NCBI RefSeq assembly: GCF_018403185.1
Contig: NZ_BOSE01000003.1
Span: 310,001-374,000, forward strand
Source of the DNA: Paenibacillus montaniterrae
Lineage (GTDB): Bacteria > Bacillota > Bacilli > Paenibacillales > Paenibacillaceae
Direction: 5' to 3'
DNA length: 64,000 nt
Below, in pieces: positions 52,390-61,600 of the stretch (the stretch's first letter is position 1; every line of letters begins with the position of its first letter). The notes below the pieces were generated by a model that searched no databases, had not been told where the DNA came from, and worked only from the letters and a program-made list of their open reading frames with translations. The position numbers and the translations under genes are program-made.

Positions 52390-53430
52390 ATGCTAAGAGT
52401 TGGGATTATTGGGACTGGCGGGATTTATCGCTATGCGCATTTGGAAGGTTGGAAGGCGGCTGAGGCTGATGGCGTTCAAGTAGTCGCTGTATGTGATGCG
52501 AATGCCGAGCTGGCGAGGGCGGCGGAGCAGGATTTTCCTGGAGCCAGTGTATATACCGATTATAAAGAGCTTATTGCTCGGGATGATATCGATATCGTTA
52601 GTATTACAACGCCAAACAAGTTTCATTCGATTATTGCGATTGATGCCCTGAAGCAAGGCAAGCATGTATTTTGCGAAAAGCCGGATGCGATTAATCCGGA
52701 GGAAGCGCAGAAAATGGCGGACATCGCTAGTGAAAGCGGCAAAGTGCTAATGGTAATGCGCAATAATCGCTTTACGGCGGCAGCCCAGCATGTCAAGCAG
52801 CTTATGGAGCAAGGCTTCTTTGGCGAGCTATATGCAGGACGCTGCGGCTGGGTGCGTACGCGCGGCATTCCAGGGCGCGGCGGCTGGTTTACAACGAAGG
52901 AGCTGTCTGGCGGCGGCCCGCTCATCGATCTTGGCGTGCATATGATTGACCTGGCGATGTGGCTGAATGACAACCCAGTTCCAACTACAGTCAGCGGATC
53001 AACCTATCGCAAATTCGCTGATCGCCCGGATGCAGACGGTCAAGTGCCGAGCGGAACATTCGACGTTGAGGATATGGCGATGGGCTTTATTCGTTTTACT
53101 AATGGAGCTGCACTGCAAATTGAATTCAGCTGGGCGTCCAATGTTGAGCGTGAGCAGAAATTTATTGAATGGCGCGGTACGGAAGCGGGCTTCTCGATCA
53201 TTAACGATGAGCTGACGCTGTATGTGGAGCGAGATGGTCAGGTGGTAGCTGAGAAGCCGGAGCTGCCGCAAGGAGGTCAACCGCAGCATGTGCAAAATAT
53301 TATTCACTTTATTAAATGTGTAAAGGGTGAGCAATCGCCAACGATTACACCTGAGGATGGCGTGCATATGATTCAAATTTTGGATGCGATCTATCGCTCG
53401 TCTCAGCAGGGCAGTGAAATCAAGCTGTAA
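52390..53430 (+). CDS. Gfo/Idh/MocA-family oxidoreductase
   Basis: 346-aa NAD(P)-dependent sugar or inositol dehydrogenase-like enzyme. Rossmann motif VGIIGTGGIYRYAHL at the start, the family's conserved FCEKPDA (Lys in EKP, near residue 95), and the C-terminal beta-sheet domain with GGPLIDLGVHMIDLAMWL (the His/Asp region of the active site). AGGAGG is 7 bases before the ATG at 52390; a longer frame starts at 52351 but lacks a ribosome site. Substrate unknown; no pathway partner lies adjacent. Confidence 0.9.
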   Translation: MLRVGIIGTGGIYRYAHLEGWKAAEADGVQVVAVCDANAELARAAEQDFPGASVYTDYKELIARDDIDIVSITTPNKFHSIIAIDALKQGKHVFCEKPDAINPEEAQKMADIASESGKVLMVMRNNRFTAAAQHVKQLMEQGFFGELYAGRCGWVRTRGIPGRGGWFTTKELSGGGPLIDLGVHMIDLAMWLNDNPVPTTVSGSTYRKFADRPDADGQVPSGTFDVEDMAMGFIRFTNGAALQIEFSWASNVEREQKFIEWRGTEAGFSIINDELTLYVERDGQVVAEKPELPQGGQPQHVQNIIHFIKCVKGEQSPTITPEDGVHMIQILDAIYRSSQQGSEIKL

Positions 53431-53462
53431 ACGAACTATTGATCTTCTCAATATAGATAGAT

Positions 53463-53577
53463 GGCCCAGCCTAAGCTAAAGGCTTAGCTCTCCCGAAAGG
53501 CGTTTGGACGTGTTGCTGCAATCATTTGTGCAAACGATTGTCAAAACTCTTTCCGCTATGCTCGGGAGAGCTGGGTC
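53463..53577. ncRNA. Structured element, possible three-way-junction RNA
   Basis: P1: GGCCCAG (53463-53469) with CTGGGTC (53571-53577). P2: CTAAGC (53471-53476) with GCTTAG (53482-53487). P3: CTCTCCCGA (53488-53496) with TCGGGAGAG (53562-53570). Inside P3 lies a hairpin CAATCATTTG/CAAACGATTG. The three helices abut with at most one unpaired base. No T-tract follows, so a simple terminator is unlikely. Strand is unknown because the element is palindromic. The rest of 53431-53895 is AT-rich and holds only the promoter listed next. Confidence 0.45.
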
Positions 53578-53784
53578 CTATTAACTGTAACAGCATTTTG
53601 TTAGCTTATTAACACCAATCAAATTTTTGCTTCCATTATATATGCCGCTTTATACTCCTCTGTATATTACTCTTTTTACTCGTTATTTTCCTCAGCCTCT
53701 TGCCAACTTCAATCCGTTTTTCCATTCAGTTCACTCTAATCAAGTTCGCTCTAATCGAATTCACTTGCTGATGTAAACTATAGA

Positions 53785-53833
53785 ATAAAAATGATCATTT
53801 TTATATTGACAATTACATTCAGAGCTTTAAAAT
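53785..53833 (+). promoter_or_regulatory. Promoter with 20-bp perfect palindrome before the serine hydrolase
   Basis: ATAAAAATGATCATTTTTAT (53785-53804) is a perfect palindrome directly upstream of TTGACA (53806-53811), 16-bp spacer, TAAAAT (53828-53833). AATGAT recurs at 53790, 53831 and 53871, about 40 bp apart. The two XRE-cupin regulators in the operon are the obvious candidates to bind here. Confidence 0.7.
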
Positions 53834-53895
53834 GATAAACATAAAAATAGTCTGAAAATTGAGCAATTTAAATGATTATTAACAGGAGGTATGTA

Positions 53896-55338
53896 ATGAA
53901 CAACAGTATTTTGAGTGGTCTGGACGAGTTAATTGAGAAAGCGATGTCTGAATTGAATGTCCCCGGCGCCCAGGTAGCGATCGTTAAGGATGGAGAGGTT
54001 ATTCATTCCGCGTCATACGGCTATGCAAATCTGCAAGCGCAAGTTCCGATGACCAAGGAGCATATTTTGCCTATCGGGTCCTCCAGCAAATCATTTACAG
54101 CGGCGGCTATTGCCTTGCTGGCGAGTGAAGGAAAGCTGAAGCTGGACGCGCCAATTCGTACCTATATCCCCGAATTTGAGCTTTCTGACCCCGTCGCAAC
54201 AGCCCAAGCGACTCCTCGTGATTTGCTTTGTCATCGCACAGGCCTGCCACGACATGAGCTGATGTGGTATAAATGGGATGATATGAAGCGGGAGGATCTT
54301 GTGCTGAATCGCCTGCGTCATCTCAAAAATAATTTGCCATTCAGAAGCGGCTTCCAGTATTCCAACCAAATGTATGCGGCGCTTGGCTACCTTATTGAAA
54401 GAGTGAGCGGGCAAACATGGGAGCGATTTGTAGAGGAGCGTTTGTTTGCGCCGCTAGGCATCAACGAGTACAGCTTCTCAATTCCATACCCGGATGCAAG
54501 CGGCAAATATGCTCGTCTGTATACACCGGATGCAAGCGGCGTCAATCAGGAAAATGAGCCGCTCGTAATCGACGCAATGGGACCTGCCGGTTCGATTAAT
54601 ACAACGGCCGATCAGCTTGCCAAATGGATTGCGTTTCAAATGAATGGCGGGAAAGCAGGAGAAGATTCGCTCATTGACGCAGCACTGTTCAACGAGCTTC
54701 ACAAGCCTAATCTTCCTTATCAAATTTTACCGTTTGACTTCCCGGAGCGCGTCACAGCAGGCTATGCGCTAGGCTGGACGGTCGATTACTTCCGCGGCCA
54801 TAAAGTAGTCGATCACGGTGGAAATGTGAGCGGCGGCTCAGCGCTCATATCTTTTATGCCTGGGCATAATATTGGCTGTGCGATTTTGACCAACGCCAAC
54901 AGCAATCTGTTTGGCACGGCTTTATCAATGGAAATTTATGATCGTTATCTAGGGCATCAAGGCGAGAAAAACTGGTTTACCTCCTATCAGGATGGGATGA
55001 ATGCGCTGCTCGCTGCGATGAAAGGGCAGCAGAGCGCCATTTACGAGACAAAGATCGAAGGCAAGCCGCACAGTCATGCATTGGATGAATACGTAGGCGA
55101 CTATGTGCATCCCGGCTACGGAGAAATTGAAATTACGCTGAAGGACGATCGGCTTCATATGAAGTATCATCATAATGCGATGGAGGTTGCGCATCTCCAT
55201 TATGATATCTTTACCTTTGAGCTGCTGGGTGGGGCGCAGCCTCTATCTTTTGCTACTGGAATAGATGGCAAAATTGCTTCGCTTTCCATCCCGTTTGAGC
55301 CGACTGTGGAGCCAATACAGTTTACAAGACAAAATTAA
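53896..55338 (+). CDS. Serine hydrolase, beta-lactamase/penicillin-binding fold
   Basis: 480 aa, no clear signal peptide. Class C beta-lactamase/DD-peptidase-like catalytic set: Ser-x-x-Lys in PIGSSSKSFTAA (near residue 65), Tyr-x-Asn in FQYSNQMYAALGY, and His-Gly-Gly in VVDHGGNVSGGSAL. A C-terminal small beta domain (about 390-480: EYVGDYVHPGYGEIEITLKD) resembles that of D-aminopeptidase/esterase members. It heads an operon-like run with two XRE-cupin regulators and a dipeptide-epimerase-like enzyme, which points to processing of D-amino-acid-containing peptides, perhaps from murein; this is inference. AGGAGG lies 6-7 bases before the ATG. Confidence 0.87.
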   Translation: MNNSILSGLDELIEKAMSELNVPGAQVAIVKDGEVIHSASYGYANLQAQVPMTKEHILPIGSSSKSFTAAAIALLASEGKLKLDAPIRTYIPEFELSDPVATAQATPRDLLCHRTGLPRHELMWYKWDDMKREDLVLNRLRHLKNNLPFRSGFQYSNQMYAALGYLIERVSGQTWERFVEERLFAPLGINEYSFSIPYPDASGKYARLYTPDASGVNQENEPLVIDAMGPAGSINTTADQLAKWIAFQMNGGKAGEDSLIDAALFNELHKPNLPYQILPFDFPERVTAGYALGWTVDYFRGHKVVDHGGNVSGGSALISFMPGHNIGCAILTNANSNLFGTALSMEIYDRYLGHQGEKNWFTSYQDGMNALLAAMKGQQSAIYETKIEGKPHSHALDEYVGDYVHPGYGEIEITLKDDRLHMKYHHNAMEVAHLHYDIFTFELLGGAQPLSFATGIDGKIASLSIPFEPTVEPIQFTRQN

Positions 55339-55361
55339 ATGAACGAAAAAGGACATAGAGT

Positions 55362-55913
55362 ATGCTGGGAGAAATATTGCGCGACGCGAGAAAAAATAAA
55401 AAATTGACACTAGCCGAGCTGGCGGGCAGGGTTGGCGTTACAACCGGCTATTTATCCAACCTGGAAAATAATCGTCAGGAGCCATCAATTTCGGTATTAA
55501 GAGGCTTGTCAGAACAGCTCGACATTCCTGCGACGATGTTGTTTGCGGAAGTGACAGAGGAAGATGTGATGGTGTTCCGTAAAGGGAAGCGACCACAAAT
55601 TCAATTTGTTAATTTGGATTACGAGTCCGAGGTCTTAACGCCTTTGGCATGGAGAAGCACTGAGCCGCCAGAGATCGATGTCATTCGGTTGGAAATCCCG
55701 CCGCAAGGGCAAATTTCCACAAAGGATTTGACGACAGATTCAGACGAATGCATTTATGTAGTAGAAGGCGAGCTTGAGCTGCGCTGCGGCAATGAAACGA
55801 TTCGGATTAATAAAGGCGGAAGTGTGTTTATTCCAAGGAAATCTGGTCATTATTTTCATAATGCTGGACAAGCAACCGCTATTATATTATGGGCTGCCAA
55901 ATCCGGCAAGTAG
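55362..55913 (+). CDS. XRE-family regulator with cupin domain (copy 1)
   Basis: 183 aa. HTH_3 at about 5-60 (ILRDARKNKKLTLAELAGRV, GVTTGYLSNLENNRQEPSIS) and a C-terminal cupin_2 at about 105-180 (DECIYVVEGELELRCGNE, GGSVFIPRKSGHYFHNAG). Proteins of this layout regulate amino-acid, polyamine or fosfomycin-type pathways, the cupin sensing a small ligand. ATG at 55362 with AAAGGA upstream, 23 bp after the serine hydrolase. A second protein of the same architecture follows at once. Confidence 0.9.
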   Translation: MLGEILRDARKNKKLTLAELAGRVGVTTGYLSNLENNRQEPSISVLRGLSEQLDIPATMLFAEVTEEDVMVFRKGKRPQIQFVNLDYESEVLTPLAWRSTEPPEIDVIRLEIPPQGQISTKDLTTDSDECIYVVEGELELRCGNETIRINKGGSVFIPRKSGHYFHNAGQATAIILWAAKSGK

Positions 55914-55946
55914 AAGAAGGCATTCAGGTAGTTAGGAGGTTCCATT

Positions 55947-56564
55947 ATTCATAAGAAGGAGATTTCATTTAAGCTTAAGGGCGAAAAGATTAGAGAGCTG
56001 CGGCAGGCAAAAGGGCTGTCTTCAACAGTGCTCGCTGACTTGGTAGGGGTAACGCCCGCTTATATATCGCAAATCGAGCGCAATTTGGCTGAGCCGTCGC
56101 TTTCTGTGCTTAGACAATTGGCGAATATTTTAAATGTTGAGCTGCTGTTTTTATTGGAATATGAAGCACCGCTCGATATTTTGGTTACGACGGAAGAGGA
56201 GACGACAGCAAGAAGCTTTCAGCAGGCAAATGCAAAATACCGCTTAATGACGCCATCACGTCTAAAGGATGGCAGCAAACCGGATATGTCCGTTATTCTC
56301 GTTCGTCTTGAAGCGCAGCAAGCCGATTATGATGAGATGGTCTCGCATGATTTTGAAGAATTTTGCTATGTGCTGGAAGGATGCATCGAGTACAGGACGG
56401 ACAAGCGAACGTACTATTTATCTGAAGGAGACAGCATCTACCTTAAGAAAAATGTGCCGCACTTGGTTTATAATCCTGGCGAGCGAGAAGCGAAGCTGTT
56501 TGCTGTGCTGGGCAACATCCATCCTCATCTGCAGGCGAATGAGAATGGAGGAGAACGAGCATGA
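55947..56564 (+). CDS. XRE-family regulator with cupin domain (copy 2), apparent ATT start
   Basis: About 205 aa. HTH: KLKGEKIRELRQAKGLSS, LADLVGVTPAYISQIERNLA; cupin: EEFCYVLEGCIEYRTDKR and LSEGDSIYLKKNVPHLVYNP. In frame between the stop at 55929 and the GTG at 56028 there is no ATG, GTG or TTG, yet helix 1 of the HTH is encoded in that stretch. A perfect AGGAGG (55934-55939) lies 7 bases before ATT at 55947 (ATT at 55944 is the alternative). I therefore place the start there. Starting at the GTG at 56028 would delete the first HTH helix. The stop overlaps the next gene by four bases (ATGA). Confidence 0.75.
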   Translation: MHKKEISFKLKGEKIRELRQAKGLSSTVLADLVGVTPAYISQIERNLAEPSLSVLRQLANILNVELLFLLEYEAPLDILVTTEEETTARSFQQANAKYRLMTPSRLKDGSKPDMSVILVRLEAQQADYDEMVSHDFEEFCYVLEGCIEYRTDKRTYYLSEGDSIYLKKNVPHLVYNPGEREAKLFAVLGNIHPHLQANENGGERA

Positions 56565-57628
56565 AAATTCGAGCGATTGAAGCGAAGAAGCTGAAGCTCG
56601 AGCTGCAGCAGCCTATCGTCATTGCGATAGGAACAATTGACTATTGCGAAACGGTGCTGGTAAAAATCGAAACAGATGAAGGGATCGTAGGCTACGGTGA
56701 AGGAATTGGAGTTCCTTTCGTAACGGGAGAGTCGGTTGATATGATTCTTCATGCGATCAAGCTGCTAAGCGCCGAGCTGATCGGCTTGAATCCATTTGCA
56801 ATTGAGCTTGTGCACCGTAAAATGGATCGGGCACTGGTTAACAATGCCTCGGCCAAGGCGGCGATTGACATTGCGCTTTACGATATTATGAGCAAATTCT
56901 CCCAAGTTCCGCTCCATCAATTGCTTGGTGGTACAATTAGTCAAATCGAAACAGATCGAACAATTGGCATCGGGACTCCAGATGCGATGGCTCAGGAAGC
57001 AGTAAGCTATGTACAGCAAGGCTTTCGCTTTATTAAGGTGAAGGCAGGGCTTAATCCAGATGATGACATTGAAGCGATCAAGCAGATTAGAGAGCGGATT
57101 GGTGGGGCGATTCATTTAAAGGTGGACGCCAATCAAGGCTGGTCTGTCGGTGATGCGCTTCGCGTTATGAAAAGCATGGCGCAGTATGGAGTAGACGTTG
57201 TGGAGCAGCCGCTTCCTTATTGGGACCTAGATGGACTGAGCTACCTTCGCTCCAGGTCGTCAGTGAAAATAATGGCCGACGAAAGCTGCTTTACCCCGCA
57301 GGATGCGATGAAACTCGTTAAAAAAGACGCGGTCGATCTGATCAACATTAAATTAATGAAATGCGGCGGACTATATAAAGCGCTGCAAATTAATGCGATT
57401 GCCGAAGCAAACGGAAACCAATGCATGATCGGCTGCATGATGGAAAGTCGAATCGGGATTTCAGCCGCTGCCGCATTAGTCGCAGCCAGATCGAATATCG
57501 TGTATGGCGATCTGGACAGCTTTCTGTATTTAAAGGAAGATGGCAGAATTCAGGGCGGCATTACAAGTGAAGGCCCGTTAATTACGTTGTCCGAGCGGTA
57601 TGGCTTGGGGATTGAGGTAGAATTTTAA
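56561..57628 (+). CDS. Enolase-superfamily dipeptide epimerase-like enzyme
   Basis: 355 aa, muconate-lactonizing/mandelate racemase group. Capping domain about 1-125, barrel with KVKAG (Lys-x-Lys base), metal ligands in KVDANQGW, VEQPL and MADES, second base in INIKLMKCGG, and GCMMES near residue 290. That last pattern and KVKAG match L-Ala-D/L-Glu and related dipeptide epimerases. The reaction would be racemisation of one residue of a dipeptide, usually from murein. Start overlaps the regulator stop (ATGA). The link to the upstream serine hydrolase supports a peptide-recycling role; substrate specificity is unproven. Confidence 0.87.
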   Translation: MKIRAIEAKKLKLELQQPIVIAIGTIDYCETVLVKIETDEGIVGYGEGIGVPFVTGESVDMILHAIKLLSAELIGLNPFAIELVHRKMDRALVNNASAKAAIDIALYDIMSKFSQVPLHQLLGGTISQIETDRTIGIGTPDAMAQEAVSYVQQGFRFIKVKAGLNPDDDIEAIKQIRERIGGAIHLKVDANQGWSVGDALRVMKSMAQYGVDVVEQPLPYWDLDGLSYLRSRSSVKIMADESCFTPQDAMKLVKKDAVDLINIKLMKCGGLYKALQINAIAEANGNQCMIGCMMESRIGISAAAALVAARSNIVYGDLDSFLYLKEDGRIQGGITSEGPLITLSERYGLGIEVEF

Positions 57629-57777
57629 CCTTATAAAGGAAGTTCAAAATAGGCTGTCAAAAATATGTAACTTTATTTTGTATAGTAGCTATTTATTTTT
57701 ATGGGCGAACGCGTTATAATAAAAAGGCATCTAACAAAAATAGAGATAAAGTTCAAACATAAAGGAGAATGAGAGAC

Positions 57778-58410
57778 ATGAAAGTTCTATTGGTAAAAGC
57801 TAACAACCGCCCGGCTTCTGATGCGGTATCTTCAAAAATGTATGAAGCATTCGCTGCTAATCTAAAAGGAGTTGAAGTTTCTACTTTTGACGTATTTGCA
57901 GAGGATATGCCGTATTTCGGTCAAGACTTCTTCGACGCTTTCGGCAGAGCGCAAGCTGGCACTCTAACTGACGAGGACAAACGTCTTCTTGCAGCAAAAC
58001 AAAAAGCTATGGATGCTCTTTCTGCTGCTGACGTTGTTGTATTTGCATTCCCGCTTTGGAACCTGACTATTCCAGCGGCGCTTCAAACCTTCATTGACTA
58101 CGTATATCAAGCAGGCTATTCCTTCAAATACAATGAGCAAGGTCAGCTAGTTCCACTTCTAACAAGCAAAAAAGCGATCTTCCTGAATGCTCGCGGTGGT
58201 GTTTATTCTTCTCCAGAAGCTGCTCCAATGGAAATGTCGCTTAATTATATGCGCAACGTAGTTGGCGGCGTGTTCGGTATGGAAGTGATCGATGAGGTTG
58301 TCATCGAAGGTCATAATGCGGCTCCTGCTCAAGCAGAAGCAATTATCGCTGAAGGTCTTGAAAAAGTTAAAGCTGCGGCTGAAAAGCTTTCTCTTGTTGC
58401 TGCTCAATAA
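57778..58410 (+). CDS. azoR: FMN-dependent NADH-azoreductase
   Basis: 210-aa flavodoxin-like quinone/azo reductase. N-terminal KVLLVKANNRPASDAVSSKM (FMN phosphate loop), central FAFPLWNLTIPAALQTFIDY and LNARGGVYSS are typical of AzoR. It reduces quinones and azo compounds with NADH, a thiol/quinone stress defence. The ATG at 57778 is preferred (AGGAG 10 bases upstream) over 57769, which is too close to the ribosome site. A TATAAT lies at 57715-57720. Single gene with its own terminator. Just upstream, GAAGTTCAAAATAGG (57641 region) looks like a short remnant of repeat family A. Confidence 0.9.
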   Translation: MKVLLVKANNRPASDAVSSKMYEAFAANLKGVEVSTFDVFAEDMPYFGQDFFDAFGRAQAGTLTDEDKRLLAAKQKAMDALSAADVVVFAFPLWNLTIPAALQTFIDYVYQAGYSFKYNEQGQLVPLLTSKKAIFLNARGGVYSSPEAAPMEMSLNYMRNVVGGVFGMEVIDEVVIEGHNAAPAQAEAIIAEGLEKVKAAAEKLSLVAAQ

Positions 58411-58457
58411 TCGCAGCTACAGACGAACTTCATATTGATTCATAATCAATTACATGC

Positions 58458-58502
58458 AAAGGCATTTATTCCCTTGTTTCAAGGCGAGTAAATGCCTTTT
58501 CG
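58458..58502 (+). terminator. Terminator of azoR
   Basis: AAAGGCATTTA (58458-58468) pairs with TAAATGCCTTT (58489-58499), with an inner CCTTG-TTT-CAAGG stem; TTTTC follows. Confidence 0.88.
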
Positions 58503-58616
58503 TCGTTTTTCTATGGACAAAATACGTGGATTGTCGGTAAGCTTAGTAATAATTGTTTATAAATTTGAAAAAATACATATGTTAGAGCGTTTAAGTACGA
58601 TACGAGGAGCGCGCGG

Positions 58617-61600
58617 ATGAAGAAATTTTTATCGTTCATTATAATAATCGGTTTGCTGTTATTTACGATACTTATCCTTATTGCACATCCGTTTCAATCT
58701 GTGGATTCTCCTCAGGCGATAAAAGGCGAGATCGAGCTTGCAGAGTGGAGCTTTAATGAGAAAGGTCCAATCAAGCTTAAAGGAGAGTGGGAGCTGTACG
58801 AAGGCCAGCTGCTGACCCCTGCTGATTTTCAAAAGCAAGAAGCTGGCTCAACGACGCAAGTGCCGCAAATGACGGGGTATTTGGACCCTACAGCTACTCG
58901 CAGCCTGCAGCAGTGGCTAGCCTCCTCTAATGATGAAGCGATCGGCTCGCGTACATACCGCCTGCATATTTCACTTGAAGGGCTGACAGAGAAAGCATTG
59001 GCGCTTAAGCTTTCGAATATTCGGCACAGCAGTGTGCTTTATATTAATGGCGAGCAATTCGGTGGACATGGTGTTGTTTCGCAGGACGAGGAGCAGTACG
59101 AGCCGGGCAACAAAGGATACGATGTGTATTTTGAGCCGCATGCCAGCGAGCTGGAAATCATCCTGCAGGTATCCAACTATACGCAGTATGGCTTTGCCTA
59201 CCATTACTCAATCTGGCTGGGGCAAGCCAATCAAATTGCCAGCCAGACTGCCTTCGGAATTGCGATCGAGCTGTGCGGCGCTGCCTTTTGCTTCATTATA
59301 ATGCTTTATCATCTCTATATTGCAGTCTACACAAGATCGTTAAGCTCGCTTTACTTTGCGTTATTATTTGGCTTTACGTCACTGCTGTTTTTATGCGGCG
59401 GCGAGGTCAACCTTGTCAGATTTGTCGAGCAGATTCCGTATGAGCTGCTAATCAAGCTGATTTGGCTAGGCCGAATCGGGACGCGCATTATGCTGCAGCT
59501 TTATTTGGTGCATGAAGTAAAAGGGCTGCTGTCTGCGAAATTTCATAAGCTGACGATGATCAGCTATTGGATAAGTCTTGCCTTCATCTTGTTCACAGAA
59601 AGCAGCATCCATTCAAAATTTACCGAATACATTTCGCTATATTATCTCGTCATTATGCTATATATGCTGTGGCGACTGCTGCGGATATGGCGGAAGCATC
59701 AGTTTCAGCTTAATCAGAACTCGGTGCTGCTTTACATGATTATTCTTGTATGCTGGACGGTTTCTTATTCCAATAATTTGTTATACAATTTTGGCTTTGT
59801 GTCGAATAAGTCGATCGGCTCAATTGCGATTTCGCTTTTTGTTGTCGCGAGTCAATTGGTGCTCGCTTTCCGCTATATTCGCAATGTGAACCGCATGAAG
59901 CGGCTCGATCAGGTCAAGGAGGACTTTTTCGTCAATACAGCCTATTACCTGCGAGCGCCGCTGGACAGCATGATGAATCTGACAGGTCAAATGCTGCAGC
60001 GCGAGCAGAAGAAAGAGCAGTGGCTGGAGTCGGATGCGTACAGACAAGCCAAAATTATAAATGGGCTCGCTCAGCGCATGCTTCAGCAGGTGAGCGGTGT
60101 TATCGATCTTACCTTGCTAAAGCATGATGAATTGAAGCTGCGCATCGAACCGATTTCGCTGCGTTCCAGTCTGGAGCGGGCGATTGATGCAGTTACGGTA
60201 TTGGGCGGAGAGCAGGGCGTACAGGCCAAGCTGAATGTCGATTCCGGCTTGATCGTGCTTGGCGACGAGGAGCGGGTCAGACAGGTGCTGTATACGCTGA
60301 TACGTCAAGCAGCCAATCGAGCGGGCGCAACTCAGGTGCAGATTGAGGCAAAATTGGCTAAGCGTCAGCTGATCATTCATATTCAGGATGATGGACAGCC
60401 GTTGTCCAGCGTCAAGCAAGCACGCTTGTTTGATCCGAGTTTTATGGATGATACGGATATAGGCTTCAACCTGTTTATGACACGTGAAATCATACAGGCG
60501 ATGGGCGGCAAGCTCGAGGTAGTGCAGCCTGGCGCAGGCAATCACAATTGCTTTGAGCTCAGCTTGTCTGGCTATCGCACGCAGGAGCAGCATGAGGTGA
60601 ACGAGCAGTTAATCGAGCTCCGCGCCGAGCAGCTGATGCCAGCCTGGAGCGAGCTTGGCCAGCATAAGGAGCAGCAGCGCACCATTCTTATTGTTGAGGA
60701 TCAATATTACAACATTCAAACGCTGCTGACGATGCTGCAGGACGAGTCGTTCAATTTGCTGTATGCATATTCCGGGGAAGAAGCACTGCATATGCTGCAA
60801 TCGTATCGTGTCGATCTAGTACTTCTGGATATAGGACTACAGGAGCAATCCGGCATCAAGGTTTGTCGAGAAATCCGCAATCAATTTACGATCATTGAGC
60901 TGCCTGTTATTTTAATGAGTGTTGGCATGGCCGAGGAGCTGGAGCAAGGCTTTGCCGCGGGGGCTAATGATTATATTCGCAAGCCGTTTGTCAAGCACGA
61001 AGTCATTGCTCGTGTAAAAAGCCAGCTTGCGATTCAAAGCTCAATGGAGCTGGCGCTGCAAAATGAGCTCGCTTTTTTACAAACGCAAATCGAGCCGCAT
61101 TTCGTCTACAATGCGATCAATACTGTCATTTCGCTCTGTCATATTGATCCGCCCAAAGCGGCGCAGGTGCTGACTGATTTTAGCCAATATTTGCGGCTCG
61201 TATTTGATATAGAGTCAAGCTTGAACGAGGTGCCGCTTCGCAGAGAGCTGGAGCTGGTCGAGGTGTATGTCAATATCGAGCGGGCACGCTTTGGCGATAA
61301 ATACAAGCTGGAGCTGAATGTGCCTAAGCATTTGCTCGATGTTATGGTTCCAAGCTTTTGCATCCAGCCTTTAGTTGAAAATGCTATCAAGCATGGACTA
61401 TACCGCAAGCCGGAAGGCGGGACGATTACTGTTGCGGCGAGCGCCGACAAAGGAATACTCACTCTGGTCGTCTCTGATGACGGAGTCGGCATGTCGGAGC
61501 AAAAGCTGCAGCAGCTGCTTGATCAGCAGTTCAGCAGCGGTGTTGGCTTCGGCAATGTGCAGAAGCGGATACGTCATTTCCGGGACTCTTCCTTTGCCGT

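Noticed and set aside
53785..53804. Possible Fur or Zur box
   Set aside because: The palindrome ATAAAAATGATCATTTTTAT superficially resembles an AT-rich iron box but lacks the GATAATGATAATC-type hexamer array, and no iron gene is nearby.
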